Assembly: GCA_051453625.1 (NCBI GenBank)
Contig: JBOZIK010000001.1
Span: forward strand, 218,515,023-218,551,005
DNA from: Welwitschia mirabilis
Lineage: Eukaryota > Gnetophyta > Gnetopsida > Welwitschiales
Reading direction: 5' to 3'
Length of the DNA: 35,983 bases
Of the stretch, positions 12,301 to 22,349 are shown piece by piece (position 1 is the stretch's first letter; each line of letters opens with the position of its first letter). Made by a program: the position numbers and the translations under genes. A model generated the notes under the pieces. The model was not told the DNA's origin. It worked only from the letters and a program-made list of their open reading frames with translations, and did no database searches.

Positions 12301-12569
12301 CTTGATTTATTTTTGAAAGATTAAAAAAATCCTCTCCTAAGTTAAAAAATCCTTAGAAAAAGAAAAATGAAGATCTAGCCCATAAATTTTTTCTCTTTTA
12401 TACATTAATTTGATATTTACAAGATGGGTCTATTCTTTTGTTGGAATAAAAATCTATGTCATAAAGAAAGGAATTCTTGATTCTTAGAAAAAGGTAAAGA
12501 AAGAATCATAATTACAAGTAATTCTTTGTGATAGAATCAGTTTGTAAACCTAATCATGTAAATTTTTTT
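12301..12569. other. AT-rich DNA, nothing recognised
   Basis: A-rich and purine-rich runs, with no readable coding segment. The GC-richer block ends at about 12280, at an A tract. An unrecognised plastid intergenic piece cannot be excluded. Confidence 0.35.
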
Positions 12570-12669
12570 NNNNNNNNNNNNNNNNNNNNNNNNNNNNNNN
12601 NNNNNNNNNNNNNNNNNNNNNNNNNNNNNNNNNNNNNNNNNNNNNNNNNNNNNNNNNNNNNNNNNNNNN
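12570..12669. other. assembly gap, 100 N
   Basis: Exactly 100 N, a placeholder length. It is entered from a T tract and left just before the 36-bp tandem repeat at 12680, so the gap probably reflects unresolved repeat sequence. Confidence 0.95.
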
Positions 12670-12679
12670 AGAAATTATC

Positions 12680-12815
12680 ACATATAGAACTCAAATAAGT
12701 TTACTACATAAAATTACATATAGAACTTAATAAAGTTTACCACATAAAACTTTGTAGAGAACTTGATAAAGTTCACCATATAGAACTTAATAAAGCTCAC
12801 TACATAAATGAACTC
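12680..12815 (+). repeat. tandem repeat, about 36-bp unit, four copies
   Basis: The units share ACATATAGAACTTAATAAAG followed by TTTACCACATAAAA. Starts lie at about 12680, 12716, 12751 and 12777; the third is shortened to about 25 bp by loss of the CACATAAAA end. The array abuts the 100-N gap, so more copies may be hidden there. No coding potential was seen. Confidence 0.8.
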
Positions 12816-14620
12816 ATCACTATCATTGGACTAACCTAAGAAATTTTTATAAAAACCAATATTATAAGAAGTGTCTCATACAGTGGGAGTTGGCAAATTT
12901 AATCTCATAAAATACAAGATTCATGCCTCTTATCAAATAATAATTCCTTTTAAATAATGTTTCTACAAAACAATATTAATAACTTGTACCCCTTGACACA
13001 TCCCTCCCTCCTCCCTTCTCCCCATTCCCCATCCCCATCTCCAACTCAAACATATCTTTAAAATAATACTTGCCTTAAAAAAAAATAACTTCTTCATTTT
13101 TTTGAAGAGGTACAGGTTGATAGTATTTGATAAACCCTCATTGAGCACTACATCTTAGTTATCATCTTGAGGCATTTATCCTTGCATCTTCATTTATATT
13201 CTTGATGCCTTAAATAGTTTCTAATATTAGTTCAATGTCATTTCCTCTCTATTATGTTTAACTCTAATACAATGTTTTTCCTAGTTTTGCTACATTCAAC
13301 TTTTTAAAAAAACCACCATTTCCTAGCTAAACATAAGGGTGGAGAGCATTCTTATAGCTGAAATGGACTAGTTGTGGTAATCTTTGGCTTGTAAGTCAAG
13401 TTTTGTAACTAATTCTTTAATAGTTACCTTTGAAACATCCATTTTACATGAAATTTAAAACAGATAAATGAGTGACTTGGTGTTGTCATTTTAAATACAT
13501 CAAACACTTAGCATTAAAAGAAAACATCATAGTCTTTAATTGTGCTAAGATATTAATGTTCTTCACACCCATGTGCCATGTTCAAATGGAAGTTATTACC
13601 ACTTCTACATCAATCCACATTGTAATTAATCACAACAACAGATCCTATAGGAATGTGAAATGAAAGTAGTGAGTAAGTAATGATATGAAGCCAAACGTTT
13701 ACACATTAAATACAATAATTATGTTCTTCCATTTATTTAGAAATAGATCCTATGGATTGTAGTGATATCAGAGCTCTTTGAATTTCATTAAATCCACAAA
13801 TAGTTTTGTTGTTCCCTAAGAGTAGTATGAACCATTTTGGTCTCTTATATTAGTGCATTCATTAATTTCACTTGTAGAAAGATATTTACATCTTTCATTT
13901 ACATATTTTTTATTGTAATGATTCTCCCAATCGTGGTGCCGCTTTGAAATAGCACCACAATAAGCACTCCTACAAATGTCTGCATCTTCTAATTATGGAT
14001 TTTTCTTTCACATTCTCTTTCTTATTCTTCTTCTTTTGTCGCATGTGAATCATTGTCAATAACAATGATTGGTTTGTAGACATTTGACACCAAAACATAA
14101 CTCATCTACATAGTGTGCTACCATTCCTATAAGCCATTTCACCTTCAACTACCTCCTCTATCAAAACTCTACAGATATTATTGAAAGGAATGAAGAAGTT
14201 TATTACTGATCACTTAAAAGATGTGAGTTTTAGTAATGACAAGGAGGATGAAAGCTTGAAATCTAAGCCTACACTTTCCAAGTTTATTCTGATACCAATT
14301 CATGGAATTTTAAATCCCATTAAGTGTAGTGAAGGTCCATAGCTGGGAAGAACTTAGGGAGCATTTATGATGTTCTATGAGAATAACTCGATGATTTTAT
14401 TTTTTCAAAAAAATTTATATAATAAAATTTCTAAAATAAGAAAAAGAATAATAGAAAGAAGAATGAAATATGGCAGAAGAAAATTGGGATGGCAGTTTTA
14501 ACATTCACATAATAATAGACTACCCACCAAAAATACTCGACAATCCTATACATAAAGATAATGATATGCACTATTCCATAATAGCTTATTTAGCATCTAC
14601 TACCCTGATTAGAGTCTTCC
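12816..14620. other. AT-rich DNA between repeat array and plastid insert
   Basis: No gene could be read on either strand. The stretch has low-complexity tracts, such as a C-rich run near 12996-13042. The frames at 12963-13148 and 13472-13663 look random. The plastid insert begins at about 14620, where similarity to the second trnR copy starts. Confidence 0.4.
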
Positions 14621-14676
14621 TATTCTAAAATAAAAGAATAAAGGACCTTTTTTTTTTTGCATTTTCTTAGGTCTTA

Positions 14677-14750
14677 AGTGAGGAGAGATTTGAACCCTTA
14701 ACACCATGATTTTTAGCCACGTGTTCCTATACTCTAAGCTACAAGCCCCC
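14677..14750 (-). pseudogene. trnR-ACG: decayed plastid tRNA-Arg(ACG), copy 1
   Basis: The minus strand reads as the plastid tRNA-Arg that follows 5S rRNA in the inverted repeat. The acceptor and D arm are GGGCTTGTAGCTTAGAG, the anticodon stem starts CACGTGGCTA and the T arm is AAGGGTTCAAATCTC. The anticodon triplet ACG has become AAA, and several stem pairs are lost. The neighbours match the plastid order 4.5S, 5S, trnR. A second copy lies at 22394-22467, and similarity between the copies extends from about 14620 to 14870. Confidence 0.85.
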
Positions 14751-14948
14751 TCTGCAAAGATCTCTTTTCCTGGGTCCCTTTTAAAAGCTTTCCTCATTTT
14801 AGTCATTCTGCATTTGGAGGATATAGGACCAAGTTTCTCACTAGGTATTGCATTTTGAAGTGTGGAGTAAAATAGTTAGATGTCCAACTATGTATGAGGT
14901 TTGGAAGAAGACATCATTGGAATAAGATATTTGAAACTTTTTCTCATT

Positions 14949-15098
14949 CATCTTGGTATCAATATATTTCTTGTAAGAGTTCCCCCATAGTCTGATTAAT
15001 GCAATAAAGTTTAACCAGCAAATTTGAAATGTATTTCATAAAACAACTTTGGGATTATAGGTTGGTATAATTCCTTTACATCTTGGACACTAGAATCT
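14949..15098 (-). pseudogene. rrn5: decayed plastid 5S rRNA with an insertion
   Basis: Read on the minus strand this is plastid 5S rRNA, normally about 121 nt. On the plus strand, CATCTTGGTATC opens it (from CATCCTGGCGTC), AGTTTAACCA marks the middle, and GGTTGGTATAATTCC and TTGGACACTAGAAT close it. About 26 extra bases sit after AGTTTAACCA (roughly 15019-15044), so the copy is longer than normal. It lies between trnR-ACG and 4.5S, as in plastids. The insertion and many transitions show that it is not functional. Confidence 0.8.
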
Positions 15099-15306
15099 TC
15101 AATCAAATAAAAAGAAGGATAACATAAGAGAAAGGTATTTCTTGTTAGGCTTTAATTCTAGAAGTGATTGTGTTTCTCCTAGGTATAAAACCCTTCTATC
15201 CCAGAGATAGGTAGGGCAGATCTTTTTATTAGTTAGTTTCATGTTGTCGAATAATTGCATAATGAAAATAGATGATTATTGATTTATTATATTAATTAGG
15301 TTAGTT

Positions 15307-15423
15307 ATGTAGAAATAAGATTTAAATCTCTTAGTCTTTTAGGATACCTTAGTTGCATACATCATTGTATTTTTACTTGATACTTATCATAATGATAAAT
15401 GGTTTATCTTATCGAAATCATAT
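15307..15423 (-). pseudogene. rrn4.5: decayed plastid 4.5S rRNA
   Basis: The plus strand shows the complement of 4.5S rRNA: AAATCTCTTAGTCTTTTAGG, then GCATACATCATTG, then TGATACTTATCATAATGATA. Length and position (between 5S and 23S) match land-plant plastids. A free 4.5S gene occurs only in land-plant plastids (elsewhere it is the 3' end of 23S), so this settles the source. Differences are mostly C-to-T or G-to-A. Confidence 0.9.
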
Positions 15424-15502
15424 CTTTTAATAGGTTACTTGTCCATGTGAAAGGATAAAGAACCTTGTCTCTAGCTATGTTAATAACTAAAGACAAATAA
15501 GT
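15424..15502 (-). other. plastid 23S-4.5S spacer, copy 1
   Basis: The complement of this stretch matches the plus-strand stretch at 25505-25600 downstream of the other 23S 3' end. Shared phrases are AAGGTTCTTTATC and CAAGTAA. Two copies of the same spacer show that both 23S ends derive from the same plastid region. Confidence 0.75.
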
Positions 15503-17686
15503 TGGAGTGCATTCATCTTGGGGTAGGCTTCTTACTTATATAATTTTAGTAGTTATCCACTCTACACTTGGCTATACAACATCTACCATGAGCATGATAA
15601 ATGGTATACTAGAGATGCATTTTTTATAGTCCTCTTATAGTAAGTAAAGATCCTTTTAATGCTCTAATACACCATCAGATATAGACCAAACTATCTCATG
15701 ATGTTTTAAACTAAGCTTGTGTATTGCTTTATTGGGAAAATAGTCTAATCCTTGGAACATGATATGATCCTAGGTGGTGAAAAGCCTACATCAAGGTGCT
15801 AAACCTTCCTCTCAATTTGAAATCTTGGGAAGAATAAGCTTGTTATCCCTAGAGTAACTTTTATCCATTAAGTAAAGGCCCTTTCACTTGGCACCATTGG
15901 ATTATTAAGGTTTACTTTTGATCTTGCTTGATAGATTGGTCTTGTAGTTAAGCTTTCTTATACCTTTACACTTGACGACCAATGGTCATCTAGCCTGAGG
16001 AAATCTTTGCATGCCTCTATTACATTCTAGGAGGCCTATGCTCAATAGAAACTATCTACTTGAAACTATCATTTAACTTATAGATTTTGACACAAGGTTA
16101 GAGTTTTGGCATTTCTAGAGTGGTATCTCACTAATGGATTCAACCCTTCTACAAAGGGTCCTTTCTTATCCCTCATCTAATCTATGCAAGAAAAATGCAA
16201 ACTTAATCCCAAGGAATAGTAAAGCTTCATAGGGTCTTTTTATTTAGGTGCAAATAGTTCACATCTTTACAAATATGTCTATTTTATTGAGTCTCTCTTC
16301 AAGAAAGTTCTCAAACCATTACGTCTTTTATATGATTTGGAAGTTAACTAATAATTAAGTTTGCTACCTTATGACTATTATAGTTACAACCATTGTTTAC
16401 CAAAGCTTCAGTCACTAGCTTTCCTATCATTAGGTCATCAATTTCCTTAACCTTCTAGTATTAGGTAAGTGTTAACCATCATACATGATTTTATGACTTT
16501 ATGAAGACTTGTGTTTTTGGTAAATAGTCACCTGGGCCTGGTCATATAATCTCCTTTGTGAAAAGACACTACTTCTTTCAAAGTTATGGATCTATTTTAT
16601 CAAGTTCTTTAGAGAGATTTGTCTTATACTCCTAGGTATTCTCTATCTATCTACCTATGTCAGTTTTGGGTATAAGTACTTTTTTATTTAAGGTTATTCA
16701 AGCTTTTCTTAGAAGTATAACATGGATACTTTAATGTCTTATCCTAGTGCATTTTCTTTACAAATTCTAACCCTTACTGAAAAAGGAAAAGTCACCTTAT
16801 GTCCTTGAACTAATAACCATCTTTTAGCTAACTTAGCCTTCTTTATCCCTTAGTACCAACAAATGATAGTATAGAAATATTAATCTATTATCTATCGACA
16901 ATGCCTCTTAGCCTAATCTTAGGCCCTGACTCACCTCCCATGGATAGACCTTACAAAGGAAACCTTAAGTTTTCTAGGCATTAGATTCTTACCAATATTA
17001 GTGTTACTTATGCTAACATTCTTACTTTTTCTTCATCCATATCTACTTGTGTATATGCTTCCCTCTGAAATGGAACATTTCATTAACAATGTTTTTTAGA
17101 TATTCTATAGCTTTAATAGATCACTTAGTCCCATTTATCTTTAGTGTAAGAATGCTTGATCAATAAGCTATTACGTACTCTTTTAACGCTGGTTGCTTCT
17201 AGGTAAACCTCTTAGTTATCTTTGCACTAATACATTCTTCACCACTAATTGATTATTTAGAGGCCTTATCTAGTGATCAAGGCTATTTTCCTCTTGATGA
17301 TGAAGCTTATCCCCCATTTTCTTACTAGTTGATCTTTACCCCTATTTGGGGTTATATCTAGTATTCATAGTTTCCATCAATGTGATACTGCTTATACAAC
17401 CTATACTAAAATAGTGCTTTACCCTTAGATAGTCTAGTTAATTGTTGCACCTTAATGCATATTAGGAGGAACTAGCTAGCTTTGGATTTGAGTGGTATTT
17501 TACCCTTAACCACAACTCATCTACTAATTTTACAACATCAGTCAATTTGGACCTCTTCTTAGTTTCATCTAATATTCATCTTGGTCATGGATAGATCACC
17601 TAGGTTTGGACCCATAAATAATGATAATTGCCTTATGAAAACTCACATTTATTATGGCTCTAGTGGATTTCCTTAACTAAGACAAA
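15503..17686 (-). pseudogene. rrn23: decayed plastid 23S rRNA, 3' three quarters
   Basis: This is the complement of plastid 23S rRNA from its 3' end back to about the first 600-700 nt, which are missing. Landmarks on the plus strand include GTTATCCCTAGAGTAAC (15841), GTAAAGCTTCATAGGGTC (16220), ATTATAGTTACAACC (16377), ATCAATTTCCTTAACC (16437), CCTAGGTATTCTCTATC (16630), ATCTTAGGCCCTGACTCACC (16916) and GATGAAGCTTATCCCCCAT (17299). It is nearly collinear, with small indels and pervasive transitions. The normal length is about 2.8 kb. It stops abruptly near 17686, where a 16S piece on the opposite strand begins. It is nuclear decay rather than a working plastid gene, because universally conserved core bases are changed. 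Confidence 0.95.
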
Positions 17687-17949
17687 CTCAAAAAACTTGG
17701 ACTTAGTTTGAATTATATGCTGCAACTCACCTACATTAAGTAGGAATCACTAGTAGTTACCATTTAGCCATACAATAGTGAATTCATTCTTAAGCCTTGT
17801 AAACACTACCTATCATACTATAGGAGCTAGCTATGTTTAAACTCTTTACCTTAACTGTAAGAAGAGGGATGACAAGGTAGGATTAGTGAATGGAGTAAAA
17901 TCATAACAAGGTAGTCATACAGAAAGATACAACTAGATTACTTTCTTTT
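17685..17949 (+). pseudogene. rrn16: decayed plastid 16S rRNA, 3' end
   Basis: The plus strand gives the last 260 or so nt of plastid 16S rRNA. Landmarks are GCTGCAACTCACCTACAT (17720), GGAATCACTAGTAGTTACC (17743), AGCCATACAATAGTGAATTC (17766), CTTGTAAACACTACC (17796), CATAACAAGGTAG (17902) and the altered 3' end AGATTACTTTCTTTT. The 1.2 kb 5' part is absent. In plastids 16S and 23S lie on the same strand with trnI and trnA between them; here they meet head-on near 17685, so the insert is rearranged. Confidence 0.93.
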
Positions 17950-18035
17950 CAAGGAGAGTTAATGCTTATTGGGTCTTTTGGTTTTGACTCTACACCCATG
18001 AGCCACATCTAAGCTAAGTAAAAGTTTTTTCTTAT
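17950..18035 (+). other. plastid 16S-trnI spacer remnant
   Basis: The sequence continues past the 16S 3' end as in plastids, with GGAGAGTTAATGCTTATTGG and GGTCTTTTGGTTTTGAC. It then fades by about 18035, before any tRNA-Ile could be seen. This shows that a contiguous plastid segment, not a processed RNA, was inserted. Confidence 0.7.
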
Positions 18036-18397
18036 TGCATGAAGTAAAAACAAACTTATAAGTTTATTATCCTAGGTTGGAACAAGTTGATAGGATCCCA
18101 TTCCTATGATACAATTCATCTAGCAATAAATTATCAATATTAAGCTATGATGCAAATAAACCCAAATGAATAAAGTATGAAATCAAATCATATCAATCTA
18201 TACAAGGGATTATTACTTACTTTTATACTTGCTATTTTATTCTCTAGATATGTTTTTAATTAGAAACAAATTTATTTCTTTCAAAAAATTATGATTCTAT
18301 TCCACTTTTCAAATCAAAAGCATTTTTATTTGCCTTAGTCAATTATAAAAAGAATCTATAAAAGGAAAAATATATTAACATTTATCTTTTAGAATCT
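18036..18397. other. AT-rich DNA, nothing recognised
   Basis: No coding sequence or RNA gene was found between the 16S spacer and the trnR-CCG remnant. A short dyad AAACTTATAAGTTT occurs at 18051-18064. Unrecognised plastid intergenic DNA is possible. Confidence 0.35.
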
Positions 18398-18473
18398 GAA
18401 TTAGAAGGGATTTGAACTCTTGATCTTATGATCCAGAATCATGAACTCTTTTCTATTGAGCTACTAAATTTAG
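18398..18473 (-). pseudogene. trnR-CCG: decayed plastid tRNA-Arg(CCG)
   Basis: The minus strand folds as a tRNA of about 75 nt, with D arm TAGCTCAATAGAA, anticodon loop TTCTGGA and T arm GAGTTCAAATCCC. The loop corresponds to CTCCGGA of plastid tRNA-Arg(CCG) after two C-to-T changes, so the anticodon now reads CTG. This gene lies near rbcL and accD in gymnosperm and bryophyte plastomes and is generally missing from angiosperms. That is a main reason for suggesting a gymnosperm. The nearby petA-cemA-ycf4 block comes from the same plastome neighbourhood. The alternative, another tRNA with a CTG or TGG anticodon, fits the loop less well. Confidence 0.65.
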
Positions 18474-18602
18474 GTAACTCTTGGAAAATTTTCAATTCAA
18501 TCATAGATTATAGAAAGCATATTGTTATCTAATTATTAATCAAAATTAGTGTAAAAGATATTAAAATTAGAAATGAAAAATTCACTTTTTTAAAAACAAA
18601 AA

Positions 18603-18820
18603 AAATGCTAAAATGCTACATTTTAATGTTAATGTGTGAATTTCTTTTAATGTGAGAATTCTTTTTAATGTAGGAATTCCTTTCTAGTTAATAGTTTTTA
18701 ATGTTTTTATAACTTTTTTTTAATTTTCTATGATCTTTGATCTGATCTCTATATCATATAATTTGGTCTCTAGTTTGTTTTTCCATTATTTGAATTATTC
18801 TCTGGTTTGTTATTTATGAA
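18603..18820 (+). repeat. dispersed repeat, copy B (partner at 6265-6480)
   Basis: It matches copy A from about 18640 onward in the same orientation, including the paired 18-bp TTTTAATGTAGGAATT units and the TCATATAATTTGGTCTCTAG stretch. The first 32 bases (about 18606-18640, containing TGCTACATTTTAATGTTAAT) match copy A in reverse complement. It sits between two plastid-derived segments here but in the GC-richer block at copy A, so it is a mobile or duplicated unit rather than part of either neighbour. Confidence 0.75.
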
Positions 18821-19105
18821 TTAGAGAAATTTTTTCTATTAGTCAATGTAATCATAAGATTATCATGACAATTTATAAATGAAGTGATTTTAAAAGTATG
18901 AAACAACTTGACAAATTTCACAAGAATCACTCTTTGATTAATAGGTATTATGGTTGATATTCTTGTAATTGGTTCAATTGGTATCTATTTTTATAGTTTC
19001 TACTTTGGATTAGGGTCATCCCTCTAATAGGACATAAGTTTGAGATATCTAGAATTAGTAGAACAATATAGGTATCTTGCTAGAAATTTACTAGATTTCT
19101 AAGTC
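18821..19105. other. AT-rich DNA downstream of petA remnant
   Basis: No gene was read. If the insert is collinear with a plastome, this would be the petA-psbJ spacer on the minus strand, but I could not recognise psbJ, psbL, psbF or psbE. Confidence 0.35.
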
Positions 19106-20064
19106 TTAAAAATTCATCTCAGCTAATTAAATATTATTAAGTTGTTTCTTTTCAAGAACTAGAAAAATATATGCTAAATCCATTAATGCTAGGAATACTA
19201 AAAGACCTTGAATATGAAAAGCATCTTGAAGTACTATTTCTATATTTACTTTGTTAAATCCACCTACATTAGGGTTATTTATTAATGATTGATCAAACTT
19301 AATAAAATTATCTTCTGAAACAAGAAGTTCTGAAACCAGAGGAATCATATCAACTACATATCAAAGTTGCGATATATTTTTAGTCTTTATCTCATATCTA
19401 TCCTTATGTAAGATTTGGCTAACTTTACTAGTTATTGAAGCATTATAAATTGCTTTATTACTCTTACTTCCATTAGGATAAACTTGTCCTTATCCTTTAT
19501 TACCCTTCACATAGATAAGATATTTTTAGAAGTTGACTTTTCTTTTTATGACATGATCTAAGAAATAATTAGAAATATATATTTTTGACCTAGAATAGGC
19601 CCAATTACAAGAATATTTTCTTAGAAGGGACTACAATTTTGAAAATCTAGATTATCTATTTTTTTGTTTTATTTTCAAGGAAGTATGATTTGAAGAAGCT
19701 AATTCAAAACCTTTGGGTAATATTAAAACAACTACATTTAGAGCTTTCCTTCTTACCATTGGCTAGAACTATTATAGAAACTTTTCACAATTACTTCAAA
19801 TATGCTATTAGAAAGTAAAAAATATGAAACTTTGATTTCTATAGATTTTTTAGCCATGTGACAATTGACACATACAATACATCTAGTAGCTTCTTAAGGA
19901 CTTTCATAACTTTTTGGAGCAATAATAGGATATGCATTTGAAATAGTTATCCAAGTTATTATATAACTAATAGATAAGATTGAAAATGACATGATGACCC
20001 ATCCTATAACCTAATCATAAGTCTTTTCCCCATAGTTAATTCTTTACTTCAGCTTTTTTTCCAT
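19106..20064 (-). pseudogene. petA: decayed plastid petA (cytochrome f)
   Basis: Cytochrome f is the c-type cytochrome of the thylakoid b6f complex. The minus strand shows its N-terminal mature region YPIIAPKSYESP, followed by the haem site CVNCHMAKK near 19850, derived from C-x-x-C-H. Next come RKALNVVVLILPKGFELAS near 19700, the VIGPVPG-like region, and a 73-codon open C-terminal stretch (19127-19348) with [24 protein letters not shown] and the membrane anchor [20 protein letters not shown]. The last codons LAEMNF and a stop follow one internal stop, ending at 19106. The start at 20064 is the ATG that gives a full-length reading of about 319 codons. Internal stops and frameshifts mark it as dead. 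cemA lies immediately upstream, as in plastids. Confidence 0.95.
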
Positions 20065-20226
20065 TTTAATTTAAGAGTCAATATTATGTATCTTTATATC
20101 TCTGATTTGGGCTTTTTTTTTAAAGATATTTTTTAACCTAGAGGTAGTAAAGAGATTTTTCACATCACATAATGTTTTCCAAAATTAAAAGAGCTTCTTT
20201 TTGCTTAAGAAAATAATACCCTTTCT

Positions 20227-20984
20227 TTACTCATTTATAAAATGATAAATTATTAGAAGGTAATATATGATTAAAACAATGGAAGATATAATATTTGAAA
20301 ATTATATTTAGGATAACTATAGATATTGAAAAAGATTAGATATACTTCAATCATTATGAACAAACCCATGATTTTCAGAAATTCAATCAATGGGCAATTC
20401 TCAACCATGAGGTGAATAAAACCCAATACATAGATCAGTTGCTAAAAGAATTAAAAAAACTTTCATTGTATCACTTATACTATACAAAACCTCTCAAATC
20501 CAAGGGAAAAAATAGTAAATTCTTTCTGACCCATAATAACTTAGTACTTAAGAGAATAAAACCTATACAATTTGTGAATAAATTTATAATTATATAAATA
20601 TAATCATTTTTATACAACTTGATCACATTGTTTTTTTAATCTCTCTAGAACTTGGTTTTGAATATGTTTCTAAATAATTTTCTATTATTCTTTTAAAAGG
20701 TAAAGGTTCTTCTATTTGTCCAAAAATTACTAGGGTCTTTTGCTCTTCAAAAAAATCCAAAATATTGAACAAACTAGCATTCCATCAAAAAGTTACCCAC
20801 AACTTAATGCTTGTTTATAGAAAGATAGAAATTACCCAAGGTAATACTAATAAACATGTAAGATATAAGAAGATGCTCTTTTTCCTCTTTTATCTCATTA
20901 AAAAAATAATGGATTTTATTTATTCATGAATTTTATTTGAATTTGGAATAAAATACAAATTATCAAATGAGGTAGAAGATCCAT
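20227..20984 (-). pseudogene. cemA: decayed plastid cemA (inner envelope protein)
   Basis: CemA is a plastid inner-envelope protein involved in proton exchange and CO2 uptake. On the minus strand the C-terminal half is clear: [19 protein letters not shown] followed by YSPHG (about 20405-20490), then a pair that recalls the conserved HND. The middle reads PWVISIFL, WVTF*WNASLFNILDFFEE and IIENYLETYSKPSSREIKK (about 20620-20860). The end (HFINE, stop at 20227) matches the usual C-terminus. The start at 20984 is an ATG opening MDLLPHLIICILFQ, a likely but unproven gymnosperm-type N-terminus. Length is close to the normal 230-260 codons. Several stops are present. The stop lies 163 bp upstream of the petA start, as in plastids. 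Confidence 0.9.
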
Positions 20985-21117
20985 AGAGAATTATTGCTTT
21001 CTTTTGTACTCAAACTGACTTTCAAAAAGGTTTATTTTAAAGAATAATGATTTTTTTATATGTCTAGTCTTTGACTTTTTATGTTTGTTTATCAAAAATT
21101 AGAATGTAATAAATTTT

Positions 21118-21591
21118 TAAAAATCCTATAATAGACACATGCAAAAAATGAGATAATTCTACAACTTTTTGTTACATTTCCTTTAAATTTAAATTCTCAC
21201 TAGTATGCATTAAAGGAATATCTGGTAAAACATTTTATTTCATATAAAAGATATAGTGGCTAGAAGATGCCTAGTGAAAAAGACTAAAATTCTTGTTTTC
21301 TCATTCATTTAATTATAACCACTTCCTACATTTAAAAAATTGTACACCAAAAATACAAACAAAAGAATAGACTTGCAATACCATAAAAACACATTACAAT
21401 TGCTTATGAAACAAAGACTATTTGTTATTAAGATGATAACAAGGATAGTAGATTCCTACCTAAATAACTTGAAAATTAACTAGAAAAAATCCTACTACAC
21501 CATCAAAAAGGACAAAAGTAAAGTAAAAAATACTTTTTATTTAAGAACCTTAAATAGGTTCTATCTAAAGTCCTTTTAATTGATCATTCAT
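21118..21591 (-). pseudogene. ycf4: decayed plastid ycf4 (photosystem I assembly)
   Basis: Ycf4 assists photosystem I assembly at the thylakoid. The ATG at 21591 opens MNDQLKGL, corresponding to the usual MN-x-QSE-x-IWIE start. Downstream follow SSYLGRNLLSLL, QIVF with AIVMCFYGIASLFF (about 21360-21400), then GSGYN (about 21320). The C-terminus has IPLMHTSENLNLKEM and VELSHFLHVSIIGF (21121-21230). The normal length is about 184 codons, while this remnant spans about 158, so small deletions have occurred in the first half. Order and strand with cemA and petA are those of the plastid ycf4-cemA-petA operon. Confidence 0.92.
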
Positions 21592-21965
21592 ATAGGTTAT
21601 ATTTAATTTTATTATATTTAAGTAAAAGTAATAGCCACAAATCCTTTGGCCATTTCTTTTACTATCCTTGTATTACCTTTTTAGAAAATATTTTTATTCT
21701 TCCATCATAATTCTTATTACACTTTATTTTCTCTAAAAATTCATTTTGTTTAATTCTAGTTTTTCTAGGAGATTCCTTCCTAGTATCATCATCAAAGAAT
21801 AAGGGTTTTAGTTTTTACAGACTAACACTTGTTTTTTAAAGAATCAAGTTGACTTATTTTAATTTACCAAACCTTTTTTAATATATAAAAAAGAATACAC
21901 CATTATAATAGTCAAAAACACAAAACCTATAAAGGTACAAAAAAGGAGAACAAGTTAGAATTTTT
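21592..21965. other. AT-rich DNA between ycf4 and 16S remnants
   Basis: psaI would be expected next upstream of ycf4 in a collinear insert, but I could not read its 35-codon frame. The plastid match seems to end near 21600, before the unrelated 16S piece at 21966. Confidence 0.4.
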
Positions 21966-22083
21966 CCAACACCTTACAGCACAAGTTGACAATAACCATG
22001 TACCACCTGTGTCCATATTCTTGTAGGTACTCCTTCCTTTCAGGAGGATTCACAGCATGTCAATTCTTAGTAAGGTTCTTGAA
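21966..22083 (-). pseudogene. rrn16: short plastid 16S rRNA fragment
   Basis: The plus strand is the complement of the 16S region near nt 960-1080. It carries CACAAGTTGACAATAACCAT, GTACCACCTGTGTCC, TTTCAGGAGGATTCACAGC and GGTAAGGTTCTTG. It covers about 118 nt and ends abruptly on both sides. It is a different part of 16S from the plus-strand piece at 17685-17949 and on the other strand, so the two are separate fragments. Confidence 0.92.
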
Positions 22084-22349
22084 ATTTTTTTCATTTTACT
22101 GGAGATATTTTTATTTGAATTAAAAAAAAGTTAAAATTTAAAAGAGGAAACATTCATAAGGGTCTTTTTTAAATATTGAACCATCAGTTTAGAACAAAGA
22201 GAAAAATAATTTTGTAATTAATAGAAAATTATTTACATGAACATGAAAATCACTGTATTCTCAATTTTGAAATAGAAATTATCATCTAAAACTAAAAATG
22301 CTCAATGAGTTAGAATTATCAAAGTAGATTAGAATGTTTCAAGAAAGAG
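22084..22349. other. AT-rich DNA, nothing recognised
   Basis: A-rich sequence between the 16S fragment and the second trnR copy. In a plastome these two are not adjacent, so a junction lies within or at the edges of this stretch. Confidence 0.35.

Noticed and set aside
15180-15240. CTCCTAGGTATAAAACC resembled the sense strand of plastid 5S rRNA.
   Set aside because: The match fails after about 17 bases and the strand is wrong; the real 5S remnant is on the minus strand at 14949-15098.
20412-20597. 61-codon plus-strand frame.
   Set aside because: It is the shadow of the minus-strand cemA remnant.
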